NCBI GenBank assembly: GCA_947063855.1
Contig: CAMSTW010000002.1
Span: 41,996-105,995 of the forward strand
DNA length: 64,000 nucleotides
Source: an uncultured Dorea sp.
GTDB taxonomy: Bacteria; Bacillota; Clostridia; Lachnospirales; Lachnospiraceae
Direction of reading: 5' to 3'
Below are positions 42,649-50,362 of the stretch, piece by piece (the first letter of the stretch is position 1; every line of letters begins with the position of its first letter). The notes under the pieces were generated by a model. That model made no database searches, was not told where the DNA came from, and worked only from the letters and a program-made list of their open reading frames with translations. Both the position numbers and the translations under genes were made by a program.

Positions 42649-43293
42649 ATGGGAGTTTGGGAAACGGCAGGGTATGACAGGATTCCGCCGGAGGAAATAG
42701 AGAAGAGAAGCTTCGAGATCATTACGGAGGAGCTTAAGGATACGCCGCTTATCCCCGGAACAGAGCCGATTGTAAAGAGGTGCATCCATACCAGCGCGGA
42801 TTTTGAGTATGCAAAGAATCTGGTATTCTCCAAGGATGCGGTCAGGAAGATGCGGGCCGCAATCCAGGACGGGGCGTCCATCGTGACAGACACCCAGATG
42901 GGGAAGGCGGGTATCAATAAGAACCGTCTGGGGAAATACGGCGGGCAGGTATACTGCTTCATGAGCGACGGGGATGTCGCCGCAGAGGCGAAACGCCGCG
43001 GGCTTACCCGTGCGGCTGTCAGCATGGAAAAGGCGGCAGGGCTTGACGGGAAACTGATCTTCGCGATCGGGAACGCGCCGACGGCGCTGATCCGGCTGTA
43101 TGAGCTGATCCGGGAAGGGCGCCTTATGCCGGAAGCGGTTATCGCGGTTCCGGTGGGATTCGTGAATGTGGTGCAGTCGAAGGAGCTGATTCTTACACTT
43201 GAGGATACGCCTTACATTGTGGCAAGAGGGCGCAAAGGAGGAAGTAACATCGCGGCGTGTATCTGTAACGCGCTGCTGTATATGACAGAGTAG
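42649..43293 (+). CDS. cbiC: Cobalt-precorrin-8 methylmutase CbiC
   Basis: The 214-residue enzyme moves the C11 methyl to C12 to give cobyrinate. Motifs are PPEEIEKRSFEII, the catalytic-His region CIHTSADFEYAKNL, IVTDTQMGKAGINK, AIGNAPTALIRLYELI and PVGFVNVVQSKE. ATG 42649 is six bases after CAGGAG and gives the expected N-terminus. The frame is open back to TTG 42502, which would add a charged 49-residue extension overlapping the previous gene; I consider it untranslated, but it resembles the low-complexity extensions of neighbouring Cbi proteins. Confidence 0.92.
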   Translation: MGVWETAGYDRIPPEEIEKRSFEIITEELKDTPLIPGTEPIVKRCIHTSADFEYAKNLVFSKDAVRKMRAAIQDGASIVTDTQMGKAGINKNRLGKYGGQVYCFMSDGDVAAEAKRRGLTRAAVSMEKAAGLDGKLIFAIGNAPTALIRLYELIREGRLMPEAVIAVPVGFVNVVQSKELILTLEDTPYIVARGRKGGSNIAACICNALLYMTE

Positions 43294-43347
43294 GCTGCGG
43301 CAGGGATCCGCAATGAAAAAATCACAGATTCAGAGAGGATGATAGCA

Positions 43348-44040
43348 TTGAAAGGAACATTATACGGCGTGGGAGTCGGCCCGGGGGATCCAAGGCTCAT
43401 GACATATCTTGCGGTGGAGACGGTGAAGAACTGCCCCGTGATAGCAGTTCCGGCAGAAGGCAGGGAACATGCGGTCAGCTACCGGATCGCGGCCGGAATC
43501 GTGAAGGGACTTGATGAGAAGGAATGTCTGAACCTGTCTACGCCTATGACGAAAGACATGCAGGTGTTAAAGGAGAATTACGAGACGGCGGCAGATCAGA
43601 TCGCAAAACAGCTGGATGCGGGAAAGGATGTGGCGTATCTTACCCTTGGCGATCCGACCATCTACTCCACCTATATCTACATCCACCGGATCGTCAGAGC
43701 GCGGGGATATGAGACGCAGATTATAAGCGGGATTCCGTCTTTCTGCGCGGTGGCGGCAAGGCTTGGCGGCAGTCTGGCAGACCGCTCAGAGCAGCTCCAT
43801 ATCATTCCTTCCACCTATGATATCGAGGAAGCGCTGACGTACCCGGGTAGCAAGATTCTGATGAAGGCGGCGTCTAAGCTTTCCGTGGTGAAGGACAGGC
43901 TTAAGGAGAAGGAGATGAAGGGAATCATGGTGGAGAACTGCGGCATGCTGGATGAACACATTTATGAAAATGTGGACGATATGCCGGAGCGGGCAAGCTA
44001 TTATTCCATCGTAGTAGTAAGAGAGAACAATCATGATTGA
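43348..44040 (+). CDS. cbiL: Cobalt-precorrin-2 C20-methyltransferase CbiL
   Basis: The 230-residue SAM-dependent methylase has the family start LKGTLYGVGVGPGDPRLMTY, LSTPMTKDM, YLTLGDPTIYSTYIYIHRIV and ISGIPSFCAVAARLG, specific to CbiL/CobI. It carries out the first committed methylation after cobalt insertion. GAGAGG at 43333-43338 directly abuts ATG 43339 but is well placed for TTG 43348, so TTG is chosen; the ATG would add three residues. Its stop overlaps the start of an ABC ATPase gene by eight bases. Confidence 0.9.
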   Translation: MKGTLYGVGVGPGDPRLMTYLAVETVKNCPVIAVPAEGREHAVSYRIAAGIVKGLDEKECLNLSTPMTKDMQVLKENYETAADQIAKQLDAGKDVAYLTLGDPTIYSTYIYIHRIVRARGYETQIISGIPSFCAVAARLGGSLADRSEQLHIIPSTYDIEEALTYPGSKILMKAASKLSVVKDRLKEKEMKGIMVENCGMLDEHIYENVDDMPERASYYSIVVVRENNHD

Positions 44041-44875
44041 ACTAAAGAATCTCACGAAGAAATATGATGATTTTACAGCCGTGGACGACCTGAATCTCAC
44101 CATTGAGACCGGAGGTTTCTTTGGGCTGCTTGGACCAAACGGCGCAGGGAAATCCACAACCATCGGAATGCTGTCAACACTGCTTCTCCCTACGGAGGGC
44201 GAGATCCTGATCGACGGAGGGCAGCTTAACAGGAAGAATACCGCACTGAAGCGCAGGATCAGCGTCGTGACCCAGGAGTATTCCATGCGCCAGGATATGA
44301 CTATAGAAGAAGTCATGGAATACCAGGGAAGGCTGTATTTCGTGCCGAAGAAGGAGCGGAGGGAGAAGATGCGCAGGCTGCTGGAATTCTGCGACCTTAT
44401 GGATTACAGAAGACGCACCGTTCGCAAACTCTCGGGAGGCATGAAGCGTAAACTGATGGTGTGCCGTGCGCTGCTTACGGAACCGGACATTCTTCTTCTG
44501 GACGAGCCGACGGCGGGAATGGATGCGGTTGCGCGCCGTCAGATGTGGAACCTGCTTAAGAAGCTGAACCGGAATCATCTGACGATCCTGCTCACGACCC
44601 ATTATATGGAAGAGGCAGAGATCCTCTGCGACCGGGTGGGCCTGATGGACCGCGGAAGGCTGGAAGAAGTGGATACTCCGCGCGCGATGATTGACCGGCT
44701 TGGCAGGTATGCGGTGGACCAGACGTCGGACGAGGAGATGAGCAGCCGGTTTTTCAAGACACAGGAAGAGGCGATTCAGTACATTTCCGGATTGAAAAGA
44801 GACGCTTCGCTGAGGAATACGACGCTTGAGGACGTATTTCTTAAGAAGGCGGGGAAGTATCTGGAGAAGAGATAG
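44033..44875 (+). CDS. ABC-2 type transporter ATP-binding protein
   Basis: The 280-residue ATPase of the DrrA/CcmA-like exporter group has Walker A GPNGAGKST, Q-loop VVTQEYSMRQDMT, signature LSGGMKRKLMVCRALL, Walker B ILLLDEPTAGMD and H-loop TTHYMEEAE. The C-terminal LRNTTLEDVFLKKAGK is the typical tail of this group. It pairs with the permease downstream. The substrate is unknown; the gene overlaps cbiL and so is embedded in the B12 operon, unlike standard cobalamin importers. Its last 56 bases are tandemly duplicated. Confidence 0.87.
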   Translation: MIELKNLTKKYDDFTAVDDLNLTIETGGFFGLLGPNGAGKSTTIGMLSTLLLPTEGEILIDGGQLNRKNTALKRRISVVTQEYSMRQDMTIEEVMEYQGRLYFVPKKERREKMRRLLEFCDLMDYRRRTVRKLSGGMKRKLMVCRALLTEPDILLLDEPTAGMDAVARRQMWNLLKKLNRNHLTILLTTHYMEEAEILCDRVGLMDRGRLEEVDTPRAMIDRLGRYAVDQTSDEEMSSRFFKTQEEAIQYISGLKRDASLRNTTLEDVFLKKAGKYLEKR

Positions 44876-44931
44876 AGACGCCTGAGAATGTATTTCTTAA
44901 GAAGGCAGGGGAGTATCCGGAGAAGAGATTG
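44821..44931 (+). repeat. 56-bp tandem duplication of the ABC ATPase 3' end
   Basis: Bases 44821-44876, which encode the last residues and stop, recur at 44877-44931 with a handful of changes (GACGCTTGAG versus GACGCCTGAG, then TATTTCTTAAGAAGGC in both). The second copy is non-coding and fills most of the gap to the permease gene. Confidence 0.9.
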
Positions 44932-44964
44932 TGTCAGGATATAAGAACAGGAGAAGTATTGAGT

Positions 44965-45696
44965 ATGGGAATCGTGACAGTATTATGGGAAAAATGGGTG
45001 GAATTCCGGAGAGATTTTTACAAGATTACGCTGGCGGCAATGATTGCCCCGCTGATGTATATCCTTGTGTTCGGCATGGGGATCCAGACAATCTCCCACG
45101 GGCAGCCTTATCTGCAGTTTTTGATCCCGGGTGTGGTCGCGCTTACCACGATGAACGGAAGTTTCAATGCAATCGCGCAGAACCTGAATGTTCAGCGGCT
45201 TTATGAGAAGGCGTTCGACCAGGTGATGATCTCGCCTACGCCTTTGTGGCAGTTTATTGCAGGGCAGATCATTGGCGGAAGCTTAAGAGGAATCTATGCC
45301 GGATGCATCATCATCCTGCTGGTACTCCCCATTGGGATACCGCTTCGCTTCAACGGGTGGTCGTTTCTGATTATGTTTTTGAACGGCGCTGTGTTCTCGA
45401 CCCTGGGGGTCGTGGTATCCTTCTATGCCAGGACGCATACGGATGTGCCGCGTTTCTCCAATTATGTGATCATGCCGATGGCCTATCTGTGCAATACCTT
45501 CTTCTCGTCGGATAACATACCGCATGGACTGCGGGAGGTCATACAGTACCTGCCGCTTTCCCAGACCAGCAGCATGATCCGCAGCATTGCGAACGGGGAG
45601 CCCTTTTCCTGTACGGGGATAGGGATACTGGCAGTCTACCTGGTTGCGCTGACGGCACTGGCGTTCTGTTATCTGTATAAGAAGAAGAACCTGTAA
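44965..45696 (+). CDS. ABC-2 type transporter permease
   Basis: The 243-residue protein has about six TMs and ABC-2 family features: RRDFYKITLAAMIAPLMYIL, FLIPGVVALTTMNGSF, and the GGxxRGxxxG-type GGSLRGIYAGCIIIL segment with a following NGAVFSTLGVVVSFYA. It forms a heteromeric transporter with the preceding ATPase. ATG 44965 follows ACAGGAGAAG. Position between cbiL and a NEAT-like membrane protein suggests a role in tetrapyrrole or metal handling, but direction and substrate are unproven. Confidence 0.85.
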   Translation: MGIVTVLWEKWVEFRRDFYKITLAAMIAPLMYILVFGMGIQTISHGQPYLQFLIPGVVALTTMNGSFNAIAQNLNVQRLYEKAFDQVMISPTPLWQFIAGQIIGGSLRGIYAGCIIILLVLPIGIPLRFNGWSFLIMFLNGAVFSTLGVVVSFYARTHTDVPRFSNYVIMPMAYLCNTFFSSDNIPHGLREVIQYLPLSQTSSMIRSIANGEPFSCTGIGILAVYLVALTALAFCYLYKKKNL

Positions 45697-45697
45697 G

Positions 45698-45883
45698 CTA
45701 GTGTGCTGTCTGCATTATATTCAGTCAAACCTCCATGTCTATTCGCCCATCTGCCGCGTTGGATTTTCATCAGCAAGGCGGAGAAGGGAGGCGATGCGGT
45801 GGCATCGTTGACCGCCGACAATGCAGTCTGATGGAAGTTTAGGCAAGGAGGTTTGACTGAATATAATGCGGTCAGTACACCAG
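45698..45883. mobile_element. 186-bp inverted-repeat element with 23-bp perfect and about 37-bp imperfect ends
   Basis: A 23-base segment at 45712-45734 (starts GCATTATATTCAGTC) is repeated exactly in inverted orientation at 45847-45869. Similarity extends outward to 45698 and 45883 with about 4 mismatches in 14 bases. The interior has no long ORF. The ends start TG and finish CA, but no convincing target duplication is visible. In RNA it would form a large hairpin between the ABC permease and NEAT genes. Confidence 0.75.
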
Positions 45884-45905
45884 GGGAGGAAAGAGAGGGA
45901 GGCAT

Positions 45906-46667
45906 ATGGGAAAAAGATTTGGCGGGAAAGAAAGGGCGCATTTGCACCGTGTCCTGATCTTGACGGTCCTCATCGCCGGATGGGCGGCAGCAGGCGTGAT
46001 TCCCCAAGGGGATGTACAGGCGGCGTCAGGCGTGATTCCCCAAGGGGATGTACAGGCGGCGTCAGGCGTGGTTCCCCATAGGGATGAGGCGTCAGAGACG
46101 TGTTCCGGGGGAAAGGTGTCTGGAGCAAAGAAATCATCCCAGGGAAAGCTGCCTGAAGATAAGAACCCGTCCCGGGGAAGGGCGCCTGAAGCAGGGACGC
46201 CTTCCGGCGGCGGGGGTCTTGCGGACGGGAAATATGCGGTGGATGTGGTCTTATCAGGCGGAAGCGGAAAGGCAAGCGTGGAATCACCCACGCTGCTGGA
46301 GGTAAAGGCCGGGGAGTATTTCGCACAGATTACGTGGAGCAGTTCGAACTATGATTATATGATTGTGGAGGACGAGACCTATTATAACGAGAATACAGAA
46401 GGCGGAAATTCCAGGTTCCGGATTCCGGTTCTGGCGTTCGATGAGGAGATGCCGGTCATCGCAGACACTGTGGCAATGGGCGCGCCCCATGAGATTGAGT
46501 ATACGCTTCATTTCTATTCGGATTCCATTGGCAGTGAGAGCAGCCTTCCCAGGGAAGGCGCCAAACGTGTCCTGATCATGGCGGCGTTTATCATCATAGC
46601 AGGCGGGATATTGAATTATTTTACGAATAAGAGGAGAAAGAGAGATTATTTGGGAGCAGGAAGATGA
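45906..46667 (+). CDS. Membrane-anchored NEAT-like domain protein
   Basis: The 253-residue surface protein has an N-terminal signal/TM segment (about 14-30), a repetitive linker with GVIPQGDVQAAS twice, and a NEAT-like beta domain at about 102-205. The domain shares LADG, the SNYDYMIVEDETYY-type strand, FRIPV and APHEIEYTL with the riboswitch-linked protein at 23518. A TM helix (about 221-240) and a basic cytoplasmic tail follow. The usual haem-ligating YxxxY is not evident; YTLHFY has a different spacing. In this operon a corrinoid or other tetrapyrrole ligand is a reasonable inference. Its stop overlaps the bioY-like gene. Confidence 0.68.
   Translation: MGKRFGGKERAHLHRVLILTVLIAGWAAAGVIPQGDVQAASGVIPQGDVQAASGVVPHRDEASETCSGGKVSGAKKSSQGKLPEDKNPSRGRAPEAGTPSGGGGLADGKYAVDVVLSGGSGKASVESPTLLEVKAGEYFAQITWSSSNYDYMIVEDETYYNENTEGGNSRFRIPVLAFDEEMPVIADTVAMGAPHEIEYTLHFYSDSIGSESSLPREGAKRVLIMAAFIIIAGGILNYFTNKRRKRDYLGAGR
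45991..46098 (+). repeat. 36-bp coding tandem repeat in the NEAT-like membrane protein gene
   Basis: Units starting CAGGCGTGATTCCCCAAGGG at 45991 and 46027 are identical; a third, diverged and partial, starts at 46063. They encode GVIPQGDVQAAS just after the signal segment. Confidence 0.93.
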
Positions 46668-47251
46668 ATATAAAGAGTCAAAAACAGTTTTTAAGTATCC
46701 GGGAATTGACGGCAGGCGGCCTGTTCGCGGCGATGATTGCCGTGGGTGCATTTATCAAGATCACACTGCCGACAGAACCGATTCCCATGCATTTTACCCT
46801 GCAGTGGTTCTTCGTGCTGCTTGCGGGCCTTCTGCTGAACAGGCGGCTTGCGGGCGTCAGTGTGGGGGTATATCTGCTGATCGGGCTGTCCGGGGTGCCT
46901 GTATTCGCCTCGGGAGGCGGGCCTTCCTACCTGCTGCGGCCTGGTTTCGGGTATCTTCTTGGATTCGCGGTTTCAGCATATATGATGGCGTGGATGTGTG
47001 AGCGGTTTGGGATCCTGCGGTTTGCGAAGCTTCTTCTGATCTCTGTGGCGGGGCTTCTGGTCTATTATGGGATTGGAATGATATATTATTTTATCGTCTG
47101 CCGTTTCCTGATCTTTCAGGAGGTCACATGGGAGATCCTGCTGGTAAATGGATTCCTTCTCACGGTAGGACCGGATTTTGGCCTGTGTGTGGCCGCGGTG
47201 GGGACTGCTTCGAAATTAAGGGGCGTGGTCAGGGATTCCCTGTACGGGTAG
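46664..47251 (+). CDS. BioY-like ECF transporter S component
   Basis: The 195-residue protein has about six TMs. It matches BioY in ELTAGGLFAAMIAVGAFIKI, LPTEPIPMHFTLQWFFVLLAG and LIGLSGVPVFASGGG. However, the segment after it reads LLRPGFGYLLGF where biotin transporters normally have GPTGGYL. BioY proteins import biotin with a shared ECF energising module, which is not encoded here. The altered signature and the location between a NEAT-like protein and hemC raise the possibility of a different substrate. The start overlaps the upstream stop (ATGA). Confidence 0.75.
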   Translation: MNIKSQKQFLSIRELTAGGLFAAMIAVGAFIKITLPTEPIPMHFTLQWFFVLLAGLLLNRRLAGVSVGVYLLIGLSGVPVFASGGGPSYLLRPGFGYLLGFAVSAYMMAWMCERFGILRFAKLLLISVAGLLVYYGIGMIYYFIVCRFLIFQEVTWEILLVNGFLLTVGPDFGLCVAAVGTASKLRGVVRDSLYG

Positions 47252-47315
47252 AAAGCACGGTACGGGCAAAAGTCAAAGAATTATGGGAGAGACAGGGTAT
47301 TAAGAAGGATGGAAA

Positions 47316-48203
47316 ATGAAACAGATTAAAATAGGAACAAGACGAAGCAGGCTTGCGTGTATTCAGGCGGAGATTGTGGCAAATTATATCAACAGCCGCT
47401 GCGGGGGATATGAGGCTTTACTGGTGAAGCTTACGACAACCGGGGATCGGATCTTATCGAAGAAGTTAGATGAGATTGGAGAGAAGGGGTTATTCGTCAA
47501 AGAACTGGATATTGCGCTGAGGGACGGAAAGACGGAGCTGTCCGTGCATTCCCTTAAGGATATGCCCATGGAGGTTCCGGAAGAACTTCCGATCATCGGG
47601 GTTTCCGCCAGGGAGGATGCAAGGGATGTCCTTGTACTTCCCAAAGGAATCACAGAATACGACGGGAGGGGTCCTATCGGCTGCTCCAGCAACCGGCGGA
47701 TCCTGCAGCTTAAGGAGCTGTATCCGGACGCCGGGATTAAGATGGTGCGGGGAAATGTACTGACAAGGCTTGAGAAACTGGACAGGGGAGAATACGGAGC
47801 GCTTGTCCTGGCGGCGGCAGGGCTAAAAAGGCTCGGTCTTACTAAGCGGATCAGCAGGTATTTTACGACAGATGAGATGATACCTGCCGCCGGACAGGGG
47901 ATTCTCTGCGTGCAGGGAAGGAGAGACCTTTCCTATGATTTCCTGCAAGGTTTCTTCGACGCAGAGGCAGAAGCGTGCGCCTGCTGTGAGAGAGCCTATA
48001 TGGCGTATCTGAACGGGGGCTGTTCGCTGCCTGTGGGAGTATATGCAGAGATTCTGGATGAGAAGCGTATGAAGGCAACGGGGCTTTACTATGATGAGGC
48101 GGCGGGGATTGCCCGGAAGATGTGTATGACGGGGGAGCGGAGCATGCCCGGGATATTGGGAACAGAGCTTGCAAAGAGGATTGTGGGAGAAACGTGTGTT
48201 TGA
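47316..48203 (+). CDS. hemC: Hydroxymethylbilane synthase (porphobilinogen deaminase)
   Basis: The 295-residue enzyme polymerises four porphobilinogens to hydroxymethylbilane. The sequence opens IKIGTRRSRLACIQAE and contains DIALRDGKTELSVHSLKDMP, RRILQLKELYPD, and VRGNVLTRLEKLDRGEYGAL. The dipyrromethane cofactor Cys lies in LNGGCSLPVGVYA. It precedes cobA-hemD by 15 bases, so the two supply uroporphyrinogen III and precorrin-2 to the cobalamin branch. Confidence 0.96.
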   Translation: MKQIKIGTRRSRLACIQAEIVANYINSRCGGYEALLVKLTTTGDRILSKKLDEIGEKGLFVKELDIALRDGKTELSVHSLKDMPMEVPEELPIIGVSAREDARDVLVLPKGITEYDGRGPIGCSSNRRILQLKELYPDAGIKMVRGNVLTRLEKLDRGEYGALVLAAAGLKRLGLTKRISRYFTTDEMIPAAGQGILCVQGRRDLSYDFLQGFFDAEAEACACCERAYMAYLNGGCSLPVGVYAEILDEKRMKATGLYYDEAAGIARKMCMTGERSMPGILGTELAKRIVGETCV

Positions 48204-48218
48204 GGAGAATAAGAAGAT

Positions 48219-49736
48219 ATGGGAAAAACAGGAAAAGTATGGCTTGTCGGAGCCGGGCCGGGTTCGGCGGACCTTCTGACCGTGAAGGCAGGACGTCTTC
48301 TTGATATGGGAGACTGTATCGTGTACGACAGGCTTGTGGGGCGGGAGATTCTGGCGATGCTTCCGCCGGATAAGGAGCGGATCGACGTAGGGAAATCAGC
48401 CGGGAATCATGCGGTTCCCCAGTCTGAGATCAATCAGATCTTAATCAGGGAGGCAAAGCGCGGCAAGAAGGTGATACGGCTTAAGGGAGGAGATCCGTTT
48501 CTCTTTGGGAGGGGTGGCGAAGAACTGGAGGCGTTGTGTGAGGCGAAGATTCCGTATGAGGTGGTTCCGGGAATATCCTCTTCCATTGCCGTTCCGGCAT
48601 ACCAGGGGATTCCGGTCACCCACAGGGATTATGTGTCGAGTGTGCATATTATCACGGGACATCACAGAGCCGGGAAAGATGGGGCGATAGATTATGAAGC
48701 CCTTGTCCGGATGGGGGGAACACTGGTATTCCTCATGGGCGTGGGAGCTCTTAAGGAGATCATGGAGGGGCTTCTTAAGGCGGGAATGCGCGCGGATATG
48801 CCCGCCGCCGTCTTACAGCAGGGAACTACGGCCGGGCAGAGGCGGGTTGCTGCAACGGCCGCAACTCTGGCAGAAGAAGCAAAAAGGCAGAAGATCAAGC
48901 CTCCGTCCATCATTGTTGTGGGGGAAGTCTGCCGTCTCGCGGACCAGTTCTCGTGGTATGATAAGCTTTTGCTGTCGGGAGAAAGGATTGTCGTGACACG
49001 GCCGTCTGAGCGGGGATTTAAACTTCAGGAGCAGTTAAGGGCGCTGGGAGCGGAGGTGCTTTCGGTTCCGGTCATCCGGACGGTTCCGGTCAGGGACAGC
49101 GTGCGCCTTGCGGTGATTGAGAAAGAGCTTAAAAGGCTTCGGGATTATGAGGTACTGGCATTCACCTCGGTCTATGGAGTGGAGCGTTTTTTTGAGATTC
49201 TGTTAGAGGCAGGAATGGATGTCCGGCATGTGTCGCATATGAGGTTCGCCGCGATCGGGCAGGGAACCTGTGACGCGCTGCGGGTGCGGGGAATCCGGGC
49301 AGATTATATGCCAAAGCAGTATGACGGTGCGTCGCTTGGAAGGCTGCTTGCCGGGGAGCTTGAGGATGGTACGGGGATCCTGCTTGCAAGGTCCTCCATA
49401 GGCGGGGCGGAGATTCTTGAGGAGCTTGAGAAGAACCCCGGGCTTACGTACACAGATCTGGCTGTCTATGACACGATATTTCCGGAAGGACAGGAGCAGT
49501 ATCTTCGTTCCTTTCTGGAAGCGGGAGGCGTTACAAGGGTGGTATTTACAAGCAGCTCGACCGTGGAAGGATTCACAAGGATGATGGGGGCATTTCCTTA
49601 TGACAGGGTGAAGGCGGTATGCATCGGCAGGAAGACGGCACAGACAGCCGAAAAAGCCGGTATGCAGACGGTCACCGCCCGTAACGCGGCGATTGAGGAG
49701 ATTACTGCATGTATATGCCGCACAGTTCACGGATGA
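48219..49736 (+). CDS. cobA-hemD: Uroporphyrinogen-III C-methyltransferase/uroporphyrinogen-III synthase fusion
   Basis: The 505-residue bifunctional protein has an N-terminal SUMT domain (about 1-240) with [27 protein letters not shown] ending and [13 protein letters not shown]. The C-terminal HemD synthase (about 255-503) carries [34 protein letters not shown] and [10 protein letters not shown]. It cyclises hydroxymethylbilane and methylates C2 and C7 to precorrin-2. Such CobA-HemD fusions are common in Clostridia. A precorrin-2 dehydrogenase is not found in the window. The gene ends the riboswitch-1 operon; a second riboswitch starts about 70 bases later. Confidence 0.95.
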   Translation: MGKTGKVWLVGAGPGSADLLTVKAGRLLDMGDCIVYDRLVGREILAMLPPDKERIDVGKSAGNHAVPQSEINQILIREAKRGKKVIRLKGGDPFLFGRGGEELEALCEAKIPYEVVPGISSSIAVPAYQGIPVTHRDYVSSVHIITGHHRAGKDGAIDYEALVRMGGTLVFLMGVGALKEIMEGLLKAGMRADMPAAVLQQGTTAGQRRVAATAATLAEEAKRQKIKPPSIIVVGEVCRLADQFSWYDKLLLSGERIVVTRPSERGFKLQEQLRALGAEVLSVPVIRTVPVRDSVRLAVIEKELKRLRDYEVLAFTSVYGVERFFEILLEAGMDVRHVSHMRFAAIGQGTCDALRVRGIRADYMPKQYDGASLGRLLAGELEDGTGILLARSSIGGAEILEELEKNPGLTYTDLAVYDTIFPEGQEQYLRSFLEAGGVTRVVFTSSSTVEGFTRMMGAFPYDRVKAVCIGRKTAQTAEKAGMQTVTARNAAIEEITACICRTVHG

Positions 49737-49807
49737 TGGTATATAAAATATATATTATTTTCTGAAAGAGCTTGAAAGACAGGATTATATGGAATAGAAT
49801 AATAAAG

Positions 49808-49990
49808 CATACAGGTGTCAGGACAATGCATAATTCCACAAGAGGGCGTTGGTTCTGGTGAAAAGGGAAACAGGTGTGAATCCTGTACGAACTCGTCACC
49901 GTAATCAGGGAGCAGAAAGCCGATATATCACTGGGAAACCGGGAAGATGGCTGATGCGAAGATCTGTAAGCCGGGAGACCTGCCTGTATG
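49808..49990 (+). ncRNA. Cobalamin riboswitch 2
   Basis: P1 pairs CATACAGG (49808-49815) with CCTGTATG (49983-49990). Conserved core parts are AAGGGAAACAGGTGTGAATCC (within 49860-49880), ACTGGGAAACC near 49930 and the B12 box AAGCCGGGAGACCTGCC near 49969-49984. It is a better consensus match than riboswitch 1 and controls cbiK. Confidence 0.92.
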
Positions 49991-50167
49991 ATGTACGGAA
50001 ACATATGTTTCGAACCACGAGTAACTGGTTATACGTACAGACTTGCAGAGATACTGACGGAGTCACCGCATTGAATTGATGAATCTGACGGGGGCTATTT
50101 TGCATATCAGTCAGTGATGTTTGTGATGATGCAGACAGGATTTCTGCGGGCTTGTTTCGTGTATAGA

Positions 50168-50218
50168 GGATCCTTTACCGTGGCGGTTTTAAACCACAGT
50201 AGGGGATCTTATTTTTTA
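50168..50218 (+). terminator. Intrinsic terminator of riboswitch 2
   Basis: GATCCTTTACCGTGG (50169-50183) pairs with CCACAGTAGGGGATC (50194-50208), with one mismatch and two G-T pairs, around a 10-base loop. TTATTTTTTA follows at 50209-50218. It is placed as the OFF structure before cbiK. Confidence 0.85.
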
Positions 50219-50249
50219 TACCGGAAGCGTTGCCGGCGGTATGAAAATA

Positions 50250-50294
50250 TTCCACCTGTGTACTGGAAATGGATTTTCAGCCATACAGGTGGAA
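50250..50294. other. 10-bp perfect inverted repeat in the cbiK leader
   Basis: TTCCACCTGT (50250-50259) and ACAGGTGGAA (50285-50294) flank 25 bases. There is no T run, so this is not a terminator. The half-site resembles the palindrome before cobU. Confidence 0.5.
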
Positions 50295-50362
50295 AGTATT
50301 CTTGTCTGTGCAGGCAAGAGGTATCATATTATACTTTACAATCAGGAAAAGGAGAAGAAAAA

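Noticed and set aside
49849..50079. Short open frame between cobA-hemD and cbiK
   Set aside because: It overlaps the second cobalamin riboswitch; the conserved nucleotides explain the sequence better than a protein.
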